DNA of 61,894 bases from a virus, in the IMG/VR virus record IMGVR_UViG_3300025102_000024, positions 1 to 61,894 of that record; one strand, written 5' to 3'. The notes beneath the pieces are model-generated. The model did no database searches. It worked only from the letters and a program-made list of their open reading frames with translations, and had not been told where the DNA came from. A program made the position numbers and the translations under genes. Below, piece by piece: positions 1 to 7,627 of this stretch (position 1 is the first letter of the stretch; each line of letters opens with the position of its first letter).

Positions 1-424
1 CACGACGAATATTATTCATACTATCATTACCACCTTTCAAAAAGTGATAGAAGTTTACATACTCTCTACGAATTGTTGTATGTCCTTCCTTATCGGTTGC
101 TCCTAATGAGAAAGAAGCAGTTTCATGCATTCTACGAACTTCTTCACTAATTCTTGTACTCAATGTGCCACTATATGTTGTCTGATCATCATACCCTGTG
201 TAAGGTACTTCTCCCTGTGGCAAAACAGATACGATAGTCTCATCAAAGTTCCATATCAATATTGCTTTGAGTGATGGATCTTCGTATCTTTTCAATACTT
301 CAATTTTCTTTGCTTTTGATCTTTGCTTTGATGCAAGATGTAATACTTCAAAAGCAAATGGTTTTAAAGGAAGTTCAAGTGTATCCTTTTTAGTCGTCGT
401 CTTCTTCGGTGCTTTCGTTGTCAT
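1..424 (-). CDS. Conserved T4-like cyanophage protein, 3' end outside the window
   Basis: The reading frame opens with an ATG at 424 and stays open to the window edge, so only the N-terminal 141 residues are visible. It begins with a Lys/Thr-rich tail (MTTKAPKKTTTKK), followed by LELPLKPFAFEVLHLASKQR and a segment on Asp/Glu-rich DETIVSVLPQGEVPYTG. This N-terminus resembles a protein family widespread in T4-like cyanophages whose function I do not know (DUF6433-like by memory, unverified). The start overlaps the end of the upstream small membrane gene by 35 nt, so the two are probably translationally coupled. Confidence 0.72.
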   Translation of the reverse strand, partial: MTTKAPKKTTTKKDTLELPLKPFAFEVLHLASKQRSKAKKIEVLKRYEDPSLKAILIWNFDETIVSVLPQGEVPYTGYDDQTTYSGTLSTRISEEVRRMHETASFSLGATDKEGHTTIRREYVNFYHFLKGGNDSMNNIRR

Positions 425-620
425 AATTGTTTTCAAATCTAAATGCTACAATTTCATCTGGTACTAAATTTCCATTGATGTCGAACATCTCTGGATGTGG
501 TCTTGGAATCTCTCGATAATTCATCATATAGTCTCTTGCGACCCAACCTATAAGAATTCCAATTAGGAAAAACATAATTGAAATAGGTAAAGCAAGTGCT
601 GTTAAGACTTGAATATCCAT
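390..620 (-). CDS. Small single-span membrane protein with a PHPEM motif
   Basis: Predicted 76 aa. Residues about 5-28 are one hydrophobic span; the rest is cytosolic-type and ends in an acidic Glu/Asp tail (STEEDDD). The middle reads REIPRPHPEMFDINGN and then EIVAFRFENN. A second protein in this window (43714-43959) has the same plan: one span, a RIPAPHPEM motif, an MVFKLED stretch and an acidic tail, so the two are distant paralogues. The function is unknown. The 3' end overlaps the start of the next gene. Confidence 0.75.
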   Translation of the reverse strand: MDIQVLTALALPISIMFFLIGILIGWVARDYMMNYREIPRPHPEMFDINGNLVPDEIVAFRFENNYDNESTEEDDD

Positions 621-638
621 GATACTCCTTTGGTTGTG

Positions 639-851
639 TTATTTCTTTTTCGACAAAGAAAATTCAAAATAGATACCAATTTCTTGATTAAAAAAATTAA
701 ATATCTTATCAAAAACAAATGAAATAGATTTCACTGGTTTTCTTTTTCCCTCATTGAGGATGAATTCAAAACCACGATTAATTTCGAGGTCTGATTTATT
801 TAGCTCATCCACCAATGATTTTTCGTTCTCTGAGGAACTCAACTGTTTCAA
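639..851 (-). CDS. Small hypothetical protein with a TTG start, overlapping the glutaredoxin gene
   Basis: Predicted 70 aa, charged at the N-terminus, with an aromatic/basic C-terminal half (SISFVFDKIFNFFNQEIG). There is no ATG near the start. A TTG at 851 lies five bases after a strong GGAGG ribosome site (GGAGGATCAGTTG), which argues for a real TTG start. The first 47 nt overlap the end of the glutaredoxin gene in another frame. I do not recognise a family. Confidence 0.55.
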   Translation of the reverse strand: MKQLSSSENEKSLVDELNKSDLEINRGFEFILNEGKRKPVKSISFVFDKIFNFFNQEIGIYFEFSLSKKK

Positions 852-1047
852 CTGATCCTCCTAATGTTTTACCATCACATACGACTTGTGGAAATGTAGA
901 ACCAAATCCAAACTCATCGTAGAATGCTTTTTTATCAAAGTGTTCATCTAAATTATACACCACAAACTTACTCTCTGTCAACTCTAAAACTTTTTTCACT
1001 TTTGTACATGCTGGACATCCATCCTTTGAAAAGACTGTGAAATTCAT
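805..1047 (-). CDS. Glutaredoxin
   Basis: An 80-aa thiol-disulfide oxidoreductase with a thioredoxin fold. The active site is CPAC at residues 11-14, after the first strand (FTVFSKDG). TFPQVVCDG supplies the cis-proline loop, and a Gly-Gly pair sits in the GSH-binding region (GGSVETVEFL). The length is normal for phage glutaredoxins such as T4 NrdC. The likely role is to supply electrons to phage ribonucleotide reductase during infection. It has its own promoter at 1188-1216 and a structured leader ending in a terminator-like hairpin. It is the first gene of the unit that runs to the window edge. Confidence 0.93.
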   Translation of the reverse strand: MNFTVFSKDGCPACTKVKKVLELTESKFVVYNLDEHFDKKAFYDEFGFGSTFPQVVCDGKTLGGSVETVEFLRERKIIGG

Positions 1048-1182
1048 ATGTTTTTATGGACTTAAATAATGATTTATACAAATAAAAAAGGGAGGATACC
1101 CTCCCTTTGTGTTACCACCAACACACTTCCCCCACCACAGGGAAGTATCTTTAGTCCCAAATCTACAAGGATGCTAAAGACT
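1048..1182 (-). promoter_or_regulatory. Structured 5' leader of the glutaredoxin gene
   Basis: About 135 nt lie between the predicted transcription start and the ATG. Read on the minus strand it can form, in order: a TCTTTAG/CTAAAGA stem, a CTTCCC/GGGAAG hairpin, a GTGTT/AACAC hairpin, and then a GC-rich terminator-like hairpin. This order (promoter, folded RNA, terminator, gene) is typical of an attenuator or riboswitch. The fold was made by eye; the ligand, if any, is unknown. Confidence 0.5.
1087..1108 (-). terminator. Rho-independent terminator hairpin in the glutaredoxin leader
   Basis: The stem AAAGGGAGG/CCTCCCTTT (9 bp) with a 4-nt loop is followed on the minus strand by TTTTTTATTT. 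It lies between the glutaredoxin promoter and its ATG, so it may act as an attenuator. It could equally serve as the terminator of fibre array 1 upstream. Confidence 0.8.
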
Positions 1183-1187
1183 TTTTT

Positions 1188-1216
1188 ATTATAGTGTATA
1201 TTTTTAGTCTTGTCAA
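1188..1216 (-). promoter_or_regulatory. Sigma70-type early promoter for the glutaredoxin gene
   Basis: Minus strand: TTGACA (1211-1216), 17-bp spacer, TATAAT (1188-1193), a full match to the consensus. The -35 box starts just after the TAG stop of the preceding fibre gene. The host RNA polymerase would use it early in infection. Confidence 0.85.
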
Positions 1217-1217
1217 G

Positions 1218-2318
1218 CTATAGTTCTGCAGTTGCTGTATAACCAAATCCTGATGATTGACTATTAGAAGAAGATTGACGGAATCCGTTTGCAGTTGCTG
1301 CTAGTGCCGCTCCAGAACCTGATAAACCTATAAAAGCCATTGTTGGTGTTGTTCTCATTGCAACAGGAAATAACCAACTAGCAGTATTATTGTTATAGAC
1401 CATAAGTGTATCTGCAGGTACTGTTTGGAAATATCGTTGGCAACGTGCAAGTTCATCTCCGATACTGCGGTGCTCGAACGAGGTCGATACAGTACCAGTT
1501 TCAAATTGAACTCCTGTTAGGAAAATATCATTAGAAGTGCTATCAAAACAATTAACTTGTCCTACACTATTTCTAGCTCTATCAGCAACATCTCCCCAAT
1601 CTAACCATCCACCATCATCTGCCTGTGCAGTACCACTTGTATATGCACTACCTTGAGCAAAATACCAACTCATCCTCATACCTCTGGTATTGTCATTATC
1701 AAATCCGTCAGATGTAAATCCAGGAAAACTAAGAGTTACTTTTTGCCATGTATTAGCTGAACTAACAGTATATTTTCTAGAAATAAAAGCAGCACCACTA
1801 GTATTACTTAATTCATCACCATATAAACGAACCCAATGAATCCCTGCTTTTGGTGATTTAATCCAAAAACATAATGTAGTTGTTTCAGCACTCGAAGTTC
1901 CATATTTTAACCTTGTTAACTCTTGTCCTTCAAAACGATATTCAAGTTGAGTATATGTAGCAGCATTACTATCACCTCCAGCAGTCGTAACATCTAACTT
2001 TAAAGATTTAGCAAAACCTTGACCAGATGGAACATCTGTGCTTTGTGACATTGTTACGATTGAATAATTTGACTGAAATTGAAATCTATCAGGACCACCA
2101 AATCCTCCTCCAGCACCACCACTAGCATGACCTAAACCAGTAACCTGACCTCTTTGGGACACGTTCATGGCTCCGTTGATTATTAAATTACGATGAGAAA
2201 GTCCACCTCCCCCAGTCATTCCAGTTATTCTTGCAGTGCAAGTTCCATCTGATGCTGTTGTGATTGCATCACTCGTTGCACTATTGTGTCTGATTGCGTC
2301 TACTTTTAATGTGCTCAT
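1218..2318 (-). CDS. Modular fibre protein with the SHRN-type C-terminal domain
   Basis: A 366-aa virion-type protein. The N-terminal module is MSTLKVDAIRHNS, the shared start found in most fibre genes here. From about residue 40 comes a roughly 300-aa domain starting HRNLIINGAMNVSQRG and containing DRFQFQ, TLCFWIKSP, TGVQFETGTV and FEHRSIGDELARCQRYF, ending in a YTATAEL tail. Four other genes in the window (9425, 12683, 16438, 52874) have this domain. Its lectin/CBM-like sandwich character is inferred from alternating hydrophobic strands. The likely role is a tail-fibre or capsid decoration that contacts host glycans. It is the last gene of array 1 and overlaps its upstream neighbour by 4 nt. 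Confidence 0.82.
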   Translation of the reverse strand: MSTLKVDAIRHNSATSDAITTASDGTCTARITGMTGGGGLSHRNLIINGAMNVSQRGQVTGLGHASGGAGGGFGGPDRFQFQSNYSIVTMSQSTDVPSGQGFAKSLKLDVTTAGGDSNAATYTQLEYRFEGQELTRLKYGTSSAETTTLCFWIKSPKAGIHWVRLYGDELSNTSGAAFISRKYTVSSANTWQKVTLSFPGFTSDGFDNDNTRGMRMSWYFAQGSAYTSGTAQADDGGWLDWGDVADRARNSVGQVNCFDSTSNDIFLTGVQFETGTVSTSFEHRSIGDELARCQRYFQTVPADTLMVYNNNTASWLFPVAMRTTPTMAFIGLSGSGAALAATANGFRQSSSNSQSSGFGYTATAEL

Positions 2319-2872
2319 ACTAGTGCCCTCACAAAATGACCTGAAAATTCATTAATAGAATATTGTTGTCCGTTTGCAATAGTTATACTTGAACCTGTTG
2401 TATGATATCCAAAAATTTCCACATAATCACTTGATCCATTAAATGATACTAAAGAAGATATGAATGCAGATCTACTGGCAGCAAAATTATGTCTAAAATC
2501 ACAATTAACATATCTTGATCCATTTTTTTTAATATCAATAGCATAAACATTATTTACATTTACATAGTATATACTTGCAGTAATATAATAATATCCAGCT
2601 AATTGAGGTGTAAACCTGTAATTAGTTGAATGATCATAATATCCGTGTGAGTCAAATACCTCCGCATCAAATTGAATTTTAGTTGATGTATTATTTGATA
2701 TTGATTGAGTGTTATTATTTCTTGCAAAAAATACTGGTTTATATGTGTCTGTCAAGACTGTTCCATCAGCATTACCTGGCACCTTTAAGGTGCGATTTGC
2801 CGCTGGATTACTGTCAGGTGTTGTGAGAGAGACACTATTGCCTCCCGAATGTACTAATTTTATGTTACTCAT
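2315..2872 (-). CDS. Fibre protein with a C1q/TNF-like jelly-roll domain
   Basis: Predicted 185 aa. A short N-terminal adaptor (MSNIKLVHSGGNSVSL, with NRTLKVPG) is followed by a C-terminal domain of about 130 aa with the C1q-like pattern: FDAEVFDSHGYYD, YRFTPQLAGYYYITASIYY, IDIKKNGSRY and an aromatic ending (FSGHFVRAL). C1q-like heads are common trimeric receptor-binding tips in phages and bacteria, so this is probably a small trimeric fibre tip. Start and stop codons overlap with the neighbours. Confidence 0.8.
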   Translation of the reverse strand: MSNIKLVHSGGNSVSLTTPDSNPAANRTLKVPGNADGTVLTDTYKPVFFARNNNTQSISNNTSTKIQFDAEVFDSHGYYDHSTNYRFTPQLAGYYYITASIYYVNVNNVYAIDIKKNGSRYVNCDFRHNFAASRSAFISSLVSFNGSSDYVEIFGYHTTGSSITIANGQQYSINEFSGHFVRALV

Positions 2873-3564
2873 TATGCCACTCCATACATAGAAAATCTAC
2901 CAGTTGCTATATTATTTTGATTCGTGTATTGTAACTCAAGACCAGTTACTTCTCTGGAATCAGTGATAGCTCCATGTATATATTGCCCTCTTAAAGCTCC
3001 ATCACTACTCATATATGCGTTATGACCATGATATCTTAGTCGTCTGTTATTTTCAAAACCATGCAAGTAAATTGTGCAGTTCCAGTCCTCTTTGACATAA
3101 CCACTTGCTTCTAAATTACCAACATTATTATAATTTAATCTAAATCTATTCAATACACCAAAGTGTTCGTCTGCACTTACACCAACAGTTCCAGAATAAT
3201 AATCAGAGTTAGAATATAACGAAGTTCCGTTAGAACCATATCTTATTCTCATTTCAAAATCCTCATTATCAGACACAGATCTAACTCCATCCATCACAAT
3301 CATATATGTTTTAAAATCGGTAAATGCATTAGTAACATTAGATTCAGTAAAAGTTACCGCAGAAGTATTTGATGTAACATTAACTGTTGCTAATGGAACT
3401 AATCCACTAACTCCTGATGTCTTAGCATATGTCACTGCAGAATTTGCAATCTTAGCATTCGTGACAGCATTTGATGCTAATGTAGTATCATTCACAACAC
3501 CAGAACCAAGACCCCCAACTGAGAGTCCTGTTATACTTCCATCTCCGTTAATAGTTACTGGCAT
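2872..3564 (-). CDS. Modular fibre/virion protein
   Basis: Predicted 230 aa. The N-terminus is a short linker with repeated DTTLASNAVTNAKIANSAVT-like hydrophilic turns, common in phage fibres. The C-terminal ~165 aa begins GLVPLATVNVTSN and ends GRFSMYGVA. That C-terminal domain type recurs at the end of the 513-aa protein at 45578 (ending VVKLYGIK). A ribosome site (GGGAG) and a perfect late motif at 3584 precede the ATG. Receptor contact or virion decoration is inferred from context. Confidence 0.78.
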   Translation of the reverse strand: MPVTINGDGSITGLSVGGLGSGVVNDTTLASNAVTNAKIANSAVTYAKTSGVSGLVPLATVNVTSNTSAVTFTESNVTNAFTDFKTYMIVMDGVRSVSDNEDFEMRIRYGSNGTSLYSNSDYYSGTVGVSADEHFGVLNRFRLNYNNVGNLEASGYVKEDWNCTIYLHGFENNRRLRYHGHNAYMSSDGALRGQYIHGAITDSREVTGLELQYTNQNNIATGRFSMYGVA

Positions 3565-3583
3565 AAGATTCTTTACTCCCTGA

Positions 3584-3591
3584 TATTTATA
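3584..3591 (-). promoter_or_regulatory. T4-type late promoter motif TATAAATA
   Basis: A perfect TATAAATA on the minus strand, 20 nt before the ATG at 3564 and overlapping the stop of the upstream gene. It matches the T4 late consensus read by the phage late sigma factor (gp55). Confidence 0.75.
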
Positions 3592-4159
3592 CGATGGTCA
3601 AGAAACTACCTGACGGTACTGTGACTGTGACACCAGATTTAATTGCGACTGGACCTGCTGCCATCGCATTTTTACCTGAACTTATAGTATAACTCACATC
3701 AACCGAATTGTCATTCTCAAAGAACACAGTATTTGTTGATGCACCACCAACAGGTGCTCCTGCTGGTAAGTTTATTAATTGTGAACCATCACCAAAGTAT
3801 GTGACGATACCAGATCCTACAGGTCCGACTGTTCCACCTGTACCAATTCTTACTCCACTTCTTGCTGTTAATATTCCTATCGAATCTACATTCGTTACGT
3901 CTTCGTATGTTAATGTTCCTGCAATACCAACAGTTCCATTGAACTTGGCATCACTTACAAAAGTTATTTCCTGTGTCGCACGATCTACATGAAAAGTAGT
4001 TCCAGTCGTGGTGATACCAACAGTACCAATACCCGACTGCGTTCCATCTAAGTGAAGTAGTAACTCTCCATTAGAATTTGTTATTTTTATTTTTTCGTTG
4101 ACTGATGCACTAGTAGGATCTGACTTTGCCTCAATACCATGAATTCTAAGGGTACTCAT
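3587..4159 (-). CDS. Modular fibre protein with the conserved GPV-type C-terminal cap
   Basis: Predicted 190 aa. The N-terminal module is MSTLRIHGIEAKSD. The middle contains the repeated GTLTYEDVTNVDSIGILTAR segment. The C-terminus is the short cap seen in six proteins of the window: GKNAMAAGPVAIKSG and then VTVPSGSFLTIV. There is no large C-terminal receptor domain, so this may be a shaft, adaptor or decoration protein. A CTAAATA late motif lies 22 nt upstream. Confidence 0.77.
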   Translation of the reverse strand: MSTLRIHGIEAKSDPTSASVNEKIKITNSNGELLLHLDGTQSGIGTVGITTTGTTFHVDRATQEITFVSDAKFNGTVGIAGTLTYEDVTNVDSIGILTARSGVRIGTGGTVGPVGSGIVTYFGDGSQLINLPAGAPVGGASTNTVFFENDNSVDVSYTISSGKNAMAAGPVAIKSGVTVTVPSGSFLTIV

Positions 4160-4181
4160 TCTTTTAGTATATCCTTTTAGT

Positions 4182-4188
4182 TATTTAG
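4182..4188 (-). promoter_or_regulatory. Late promoter motif CTAAATA with conserved flank
   Basis: Minus strand CTAAATAACTAAAAGGATAT, overlapping the stop of the gene at 4185. Nearly the same 20-nt block (TAAATAACTAAAAA then GATATA or similar) precedes the genes starting at 12113, 16231, 45530 and 50942, so it is an extended, repeated late-promoter block. Confidence 0.65.
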
Positions 4189-4682
4189 CCTGATACTTCA
4201 TAGATAATGAGTTGAGCTCCACCTCTCTCACCATCACCTACTGACTTGTTGACATTAAATGATGAACCGTTCGCACTTCCCCAAGGACCAGCAGCTAAAG
4301 TATATGTAATTTCTGATGATCCACCATTAACATCAACAACCATTTGATAATATCCACCCCATTGGTTATTATCATTTTTTGATTGATTATGCATCATGTA
4401 TCGACCTCCAGGATATGAATCTACTCCACCAATAGTCTTTTTTAAACCAACATACCAAGTGGAGTTGTTACCAGTATCTTCTCTTACTCTTAGTCTTATA
4501 TCTATTAAAATTTTACTGTCTGCTCTCACTGGAGTATATGTTGTACTCATGATATCTCCAGCTGCTGTTAAATCGAGAACTGTGTCAAGTTGTGCAACCT
4601 TCATTTGGATGATACCACCACAAGTTGAATTGGTTGATAGTCCATCTCTTGGAACGATTCGATTGGTTCTTAGTTCTGACAT
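4185..4682 (-). CDS. Modular fibre protein, GIIQMK-type jelly-roll domain
   Basis: Predicted 165 aa. The N-terminal module is MSELRTNRIVPRDGLST. From about residue 23, GGIIQMKVAQLD opens a beta-rich domain of about 140 aa that ends QLIIYEVSG. The proteins at 4682 and 8725 share this pattern (GGIVQVK at the start, SVMEV or TVMEI at the end), so the three are paralogues. It is probably a receptor-binding or decoration head. It overlaps the upstream gene by one base. Confidence 0.77.
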   Translation of the reverse strand: MSELRTNRIVPRDGLSTNSTCGGIIQMKVAQLDTVLDLTAAGDIMSTTYTPVRADSKILIDIRLRVREDTGNNSTWYVGLKKTIGGVDSYPGGRYMMHNQSKNDNNQWGGYYQMVVDVNGGSSEITYTLAAGPWGSANGSSFNVNKSVGDGERGGAQLIIYEVSG

Positions 4683-5188
4683 TATGCTGATACCTCCATA
4701 ACAGAAATTGAGGAAGACAAAGAATAATTTGTATCATCTGCTCTTCTATTAATACCTAACGCATAACTGCCACTTGTAGCTCTCGCCACTACTTTATAGG
4801 TATGAGAGCTAGTATCTCCTGGAGCATGTAAGATTTGAAGACCATGACCACTACTTAAATTTCCATCATCTTGTCTAACCATAGCGAAACCTCGTTCATT
4901 AGCACTAGCCCCTCCAGTTCCATTACCAATAAGAGTTGAATCAAAAAGTAATCTTAAAACTGCTGCATCTTCACAACTTGCAAATACATTAACTGTTACT
5001 AAAATTTTACTAGTAGAAAATTTAGGGGTTATATCAACACTTAAACCACTAACATCAACAAAACTAGTACTTGTTATTAATGTTTGATCTACTTTGGTAA
5101 CGCATTTAACTTGAACAATACCACCTCCACCACCAGTGGGAACACCACCAGTTGGAATTATTTTATCGACTCTTAATTCTGATGACAT
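4682..5188 (-). CDS. Modular fibre protein, GIVQVK-type jelly-roll domain
   Basis: Predicted 168 aa with the module MSSELRVDKIIPTGG at the N-terminus, a glycine linker (GGGG) and a beta domain from GIVQVKCVTKVDQT to SISVMEVSA. It is a paralogue of the adjacent 165-aa protein, although the inner strands differ almost completely. That fits tandem duplication followed by rapid divergence. The role is inferred as part of a tail fibre or capsid fibre. Confidence 0.77.
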   Translation of the reverse strand: MSSELRVDKIIPTGGVPTGGGGGIVQVKCVTKVDQTLITSTSFVDVSGLSVDITPKFSTSKILVTVNVFASCEDAAVLRLLFDSTLIGNGTGGASANERGFAMVRQDDGNLSSGHGLQILHAPGDTSSHTYKVVARATSGSYALGINRRADDTNYSLSSSISVMEVSA

Positions 5189-5190
5189 AG

Positions 5191-5550
5191 TTATGAAGGT
5201 TCAGTTGGCCAGTTTACGGATGTTAAGTCTAATTCATAATCAGATCCTAACTTTGGTGTTTGTGTTGTAATATCACGAAGTGCTTGACGATATGTTCTCC
5301 ATGCAGTTGATAAGGTAACATCCTTACCTGCTCTCCAGTCTGTCAATGCAATTCTTCGATCTCTTTCAATACGCAATAATCTCATTGGTTCTGCTGCATC
5401 AAGTGAAGAAATCTTACTATTGATTTCTGTTTCTGTTGGTTTTGTCTGACTACTATCTAACCATTCAAGACCAGAGTAATCAGATCCACGAAGAGTCCAC
5501 TGTGCTCCTGGCTTTAATTCTTGTAGTGCTGCTGGAATGTCGTATTTCAT
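5191..5550 (-). CDS. Phage tail/fibre assembly chaperone-like protein
   Basis: Predicted 119 aa. The C-terminal ~65 residues show the assembly-chaperone pattern known from many tailed phages (family resembling Pfam Phage_tail_APC, by memory): RLLRIERDRRIALTDWRAGK, STAWRTYRQALRDI and a final VNWPTEP. The N-terminal part contains GAQWTLRGSDYSGLEWLD. Such proteins help fold or trimerise tail-fibre proteins. It follows the 186-aa fibre gene at 5566 in transcription order, as T4 gp38 follows gp37. A perfect late motif sits only 5 nt before the ATG. Confidence 0.75.
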   Translation of the reverse strand: MKYDIPAALQELKPGAQWTLRGSDYSGLEWLDSSQTKPTETEINSKISSLDAAEPMRLLRIERDRRIALTDWRAGKDVTLSTAWRTYRQALRDITTQTPKLGSDYELDLTSVNWPTEPS

Positions 5551-5555
5551 AATGT

Positions 5556-5563
5556 TATTTATA
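5556..5563 (-). promoter_or_regulatory. T4-type late promoter motif TATAAATA
   Basis: Perfect on the minus strand, 5 nt before the ATG at 5550. If used as in T4, transcription would start about at the start codon. Confidence 0.65.
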
Positions 5564-5565
5564 AG

Positions 5566-6126
5566 TTAATTTACAATCTCATATGCAACCATTGTAACAG
5601 AATTAGATATTCCACCTACTGCATCATGAAATATGAAATTGTGACTACCACCACTTCCCCTTGCTCTTGCATATGCCATATATTTCATCACTGAACCAGC
5701 AGCTAATCCACCAGTATCAATTGCTTGACCAGAGTGTGGTCTATATGCTGGTGATCCACCAAAGAAAGCATCAACATAAGCTAGAATACTTGCAGTACCA
5801 CCATCTGCTGATCTATAGATTGATGTTACTCCTTGAACACCAGTACCATTAGCATCTTGAGCACCACCAGTGATAGTTGCAACACAATAACTTGTACCTG
5901 CAGTAGTGCCACCTGCTAATTTTCTAGTAAATTGTGCAAAGAGTCCAGTATTAACATCACCATCCGAAGTGGTAGAAAAATCAGTGCTAAGATGACCGTA
6001 TGCTGATGTTATTATTGTTCCTGATGGAGCATCAACCCAATTTCCACCCAAATTAATGTTACTTGGAATCACTAGTGTGCTTCCACTACTTGATATTTGT
6101 GTGCTTCCTAAATTTAATGTTCCCAT
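5566..6126 (-). CDS. Virion/fibre protein
   Basis: Predicted 186 aa starting MGTLNLGSTQISSSG and then NINLGGNWVDAPSGTII, followed by a Ser/Thr/Gly-rich beta domain (YRSADGGTASILAYVDAFFG, MKYMAYARARGSGGSHNF) ending MVAYEIVN. The overall style matches T4-like cyanophage structural proteins, but I cannot place it in a named family. It sits between a 2OG-Fe(II) oxygenase gene and a fibre-assembly chaperone-like gene, either of which could act on it. Confidence 0.72.
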   Translation of the reverse strand: MGTLNLGSTQISSSGSTLVIPSNINLGGNWVDAPSGTIITSAYGHLSTDFSTTSDGDVNTGLFAQFTRKLAGGTTAGTSYCVATITGGAQDANGTGVQGVTSIYRSADGGTASILAYVDAFFGGSPAYRPHSGQAIDTGGLAAGSVMKYMAYARARGSGGSHNFIFHDAVGGISNSVTMVAYEIVN

Positions 6127-6131
6127 TTTTT

Positions 6132-6647
6132 TTATACTGTTCTAGGTATATAATTAAAATTTATAACGATGCGTTCTTTTGTATCACTACTTGAAGAACC
6201 TGCATGTTTCAGATTTGTTGGAAAAGTTACTAATCTATTTTCCTTACTCTGAACTCTTGAACCATTCTCAAAGTATGTTCCACCATCATTATTATTAACA
6301 TAATATACAGATGTCATAGATTCTGACAAATTTTTAAAATCATTATGCATTGGGGTGACTCTCACACTATCAGTTTTCATTCTCAAATTTGCTTTTATTT
6401 TAATCCAAGCCACAGGATTAATCTGTTGCATTATAGGAGATATGATGGATGTTGAATTTGACACCATTCCTTTAGTTGGATTCCAAAAAACATGAACGAA
6501 TTGAAAGTCATCAGGATGATCATCTTTTCCAACACAAAAAGAATTATAGACCCAAGTGCAATCAACATAGAACCACGTTAATATTTCACTCCAGACACTA
6601 AAAGGTAAAAAATCATCAACGACTTTTACCCCAGAAGGTAAATTCAT
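6132..6647 (-). CDS. 2OG-Fe(II) oxygenase (prolyl-hydroxylase-like)
   Basis: Predicted 171 aa with the double-stranded beta-helix ligand set: H101-x-D103 (MHNDF), distal H148 (LKHAG) and R159 for 2-oxoglutarate (KERIVINFNY). The N-terminal DDFLPFSVWSEIL is typical of phage members of this superfamily. Such enzymes hydroxylate proteins, nucleic acids or small molecules using Fe(II), O2 and 2-oxoglutarate; the substrate here is unknown. Because it lies inside the fibre array, hydroxylation of fibre residues is a reasonable guess. A paralogue sits at 12134. Confidence 0.85.
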   Translation of the reverse strand: MNLPSGVKVVDDFLPFSVWSEILTWFYVDCTWVYNSFCVGKDDHPDDFQFVHVFWNPTKGMVSNSTSIISPIMQQINPVAWIKIKANLRMKTDSVRVTPMHNDFKNLSESMTSVYYVNNNDGGTYFENGSRVQSKENRLVTFPTNLKHAGSSSSDTKERIVINFNYIPRTV

Positions 6648-6667
6648 TCTATTATTTATTATCTATA

Positions 6668-7252
6668 CTACACGATAACCCATGCACCGTCAAGTGTCAT
6701 AGTTGAACCTAATGTAACTGGTCCTGCATTCAATGCATTTCTTCCAGTTCCAATATAATAACCATTGATATTATCTAGTCTTGCGTTGAATACAAGTGAA
6801 CCATCACCAATGTAAATACCTCTAAATGAATTTGCAGCACCAACAGTTTCATAATTATCAACTGTGGTGGTTTGAATACCAAGATTCTTAACAGTTGTGA
6901 TACCTGCTGTGCCAAATTTAAATTCACTACCTGATGGAAGACCAGTCAGATCAGAACCATCACCAACAAACTTAGTCGCAGTCGCAACACCAGTGATTAC
7001 AACACCACTATTATTTGCCTGTGCCTTAACTGCTCCACTAAACTTAATTGCAGAAGCATCAATACCTGTTAAGTTTGCACCACTACCACTAAAAGAAGTC
7101 GCAGTAACAACACCAGTGAACTTACCATCACCACCGACATCCAAAGCAGATGAAGGAATTGTAGATCCGATACCCACATTCCCACCAGAATTCTGCGTGA
7201 CACCTCCAGTGCCAGATTGATGTTTCCAATTATTAAAACGGATGTCAGACAT
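6668..7252 (-). CDS. Modular fibre protein with the GPV-type C-terminal cap
   Basis: Predicted 194 aa. The N-terminal module MSDIRFNNWKHQSGTGG is followed by GIGSTIPSSALDVGG, then repeat units of the kind TGVVTATSFSGSGANLTGI and TGVATATKFVGDGSDLTGLP. The C-terminus is RNALNAGPVTLGSTMTLDGA and then WVIV, the shared cap. These Gly/Thr/Ala-rich repeats are the shaft-like building block used throughout both arrays. A structural role is inferred. Confidence 0.77.
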   Translation of the reverse strand: MSDIRFNNWKHQSGTGGVTQNSGGNVGIGSTIPSSALDVGGDGKFTGVVTATSFSGSGANLTGIDASAIKFSGAVKAQANNSGVVITGVATATKFVGDGSDLTGLPSGSEFKFGTAGITTVKNLGIQTTTVDNYETVGAANSFRGIYIGDGSLVFNARLDNINGYYIGTGRNALNAGPVTLGSTMTLDGAWVIV

Positions 7253-7270
7253 TATATATTTTTCTACTAT

Positions 7271-7576
7271 TTATGATGGTTTATCTGCAATCAACTTTGC
7301 TTTCCATGCATCTTTGACTGATGTAGTCCATACAGCATTGCATATTGCTTTGACTTCATCCGCAATATCTGTTGTACCATCTGGTTCTTTTGTTAATGGA
7401 TTATCAACAAGATTATCTGATGCATCTAAAGTGCCTGGATCAAGAACAAATCTATTAAAAGATCTTGTGAGTTCTACTCCATCTTTTTTGATGACTGTAG
7501 CTTTTCGGACCTGTACTGCTTTGTACTGTCCAACGACTTCTATTTTATCGTATTCTATTGATTCTGCAAGTGCCAT
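7271..7576 (-). CDS. Conserved cyanophage protein, possible assembly factor
   Basis: Predicted 101 aa: MALAESIEYDKIEVVGQYKA, VQVRKATVIKKDGVELTRSF, a variable acidic segment, and a C-terminal helix AICNAVWTTSVKDAWKAKL. The YDKIEVVG..K.vqvR.atvI start is familiar from small proteins encoded beside fibre genes in T4-like cyanophages. Its biochemical role is not known to me. A GGAGG ribosome site (GGAGGATTTCCCTAATG) fixes the start. Confidence 0.7.
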   Translation of the reverse strand: MALAESIEYDKIEVVGQYKAVQVRKATVIKKDGVELTRSFNRFVLDPGTLDASDNLVDNPLTKEPDGTTDIADEVKAICNAVWTTSVKDAWKAKLIADKPS

Positions 7577-7627
7577 TAGGGAAATCCTCCGAATTAAACT
7601 GGTTTAGGCATAATTATTTATGATGGG

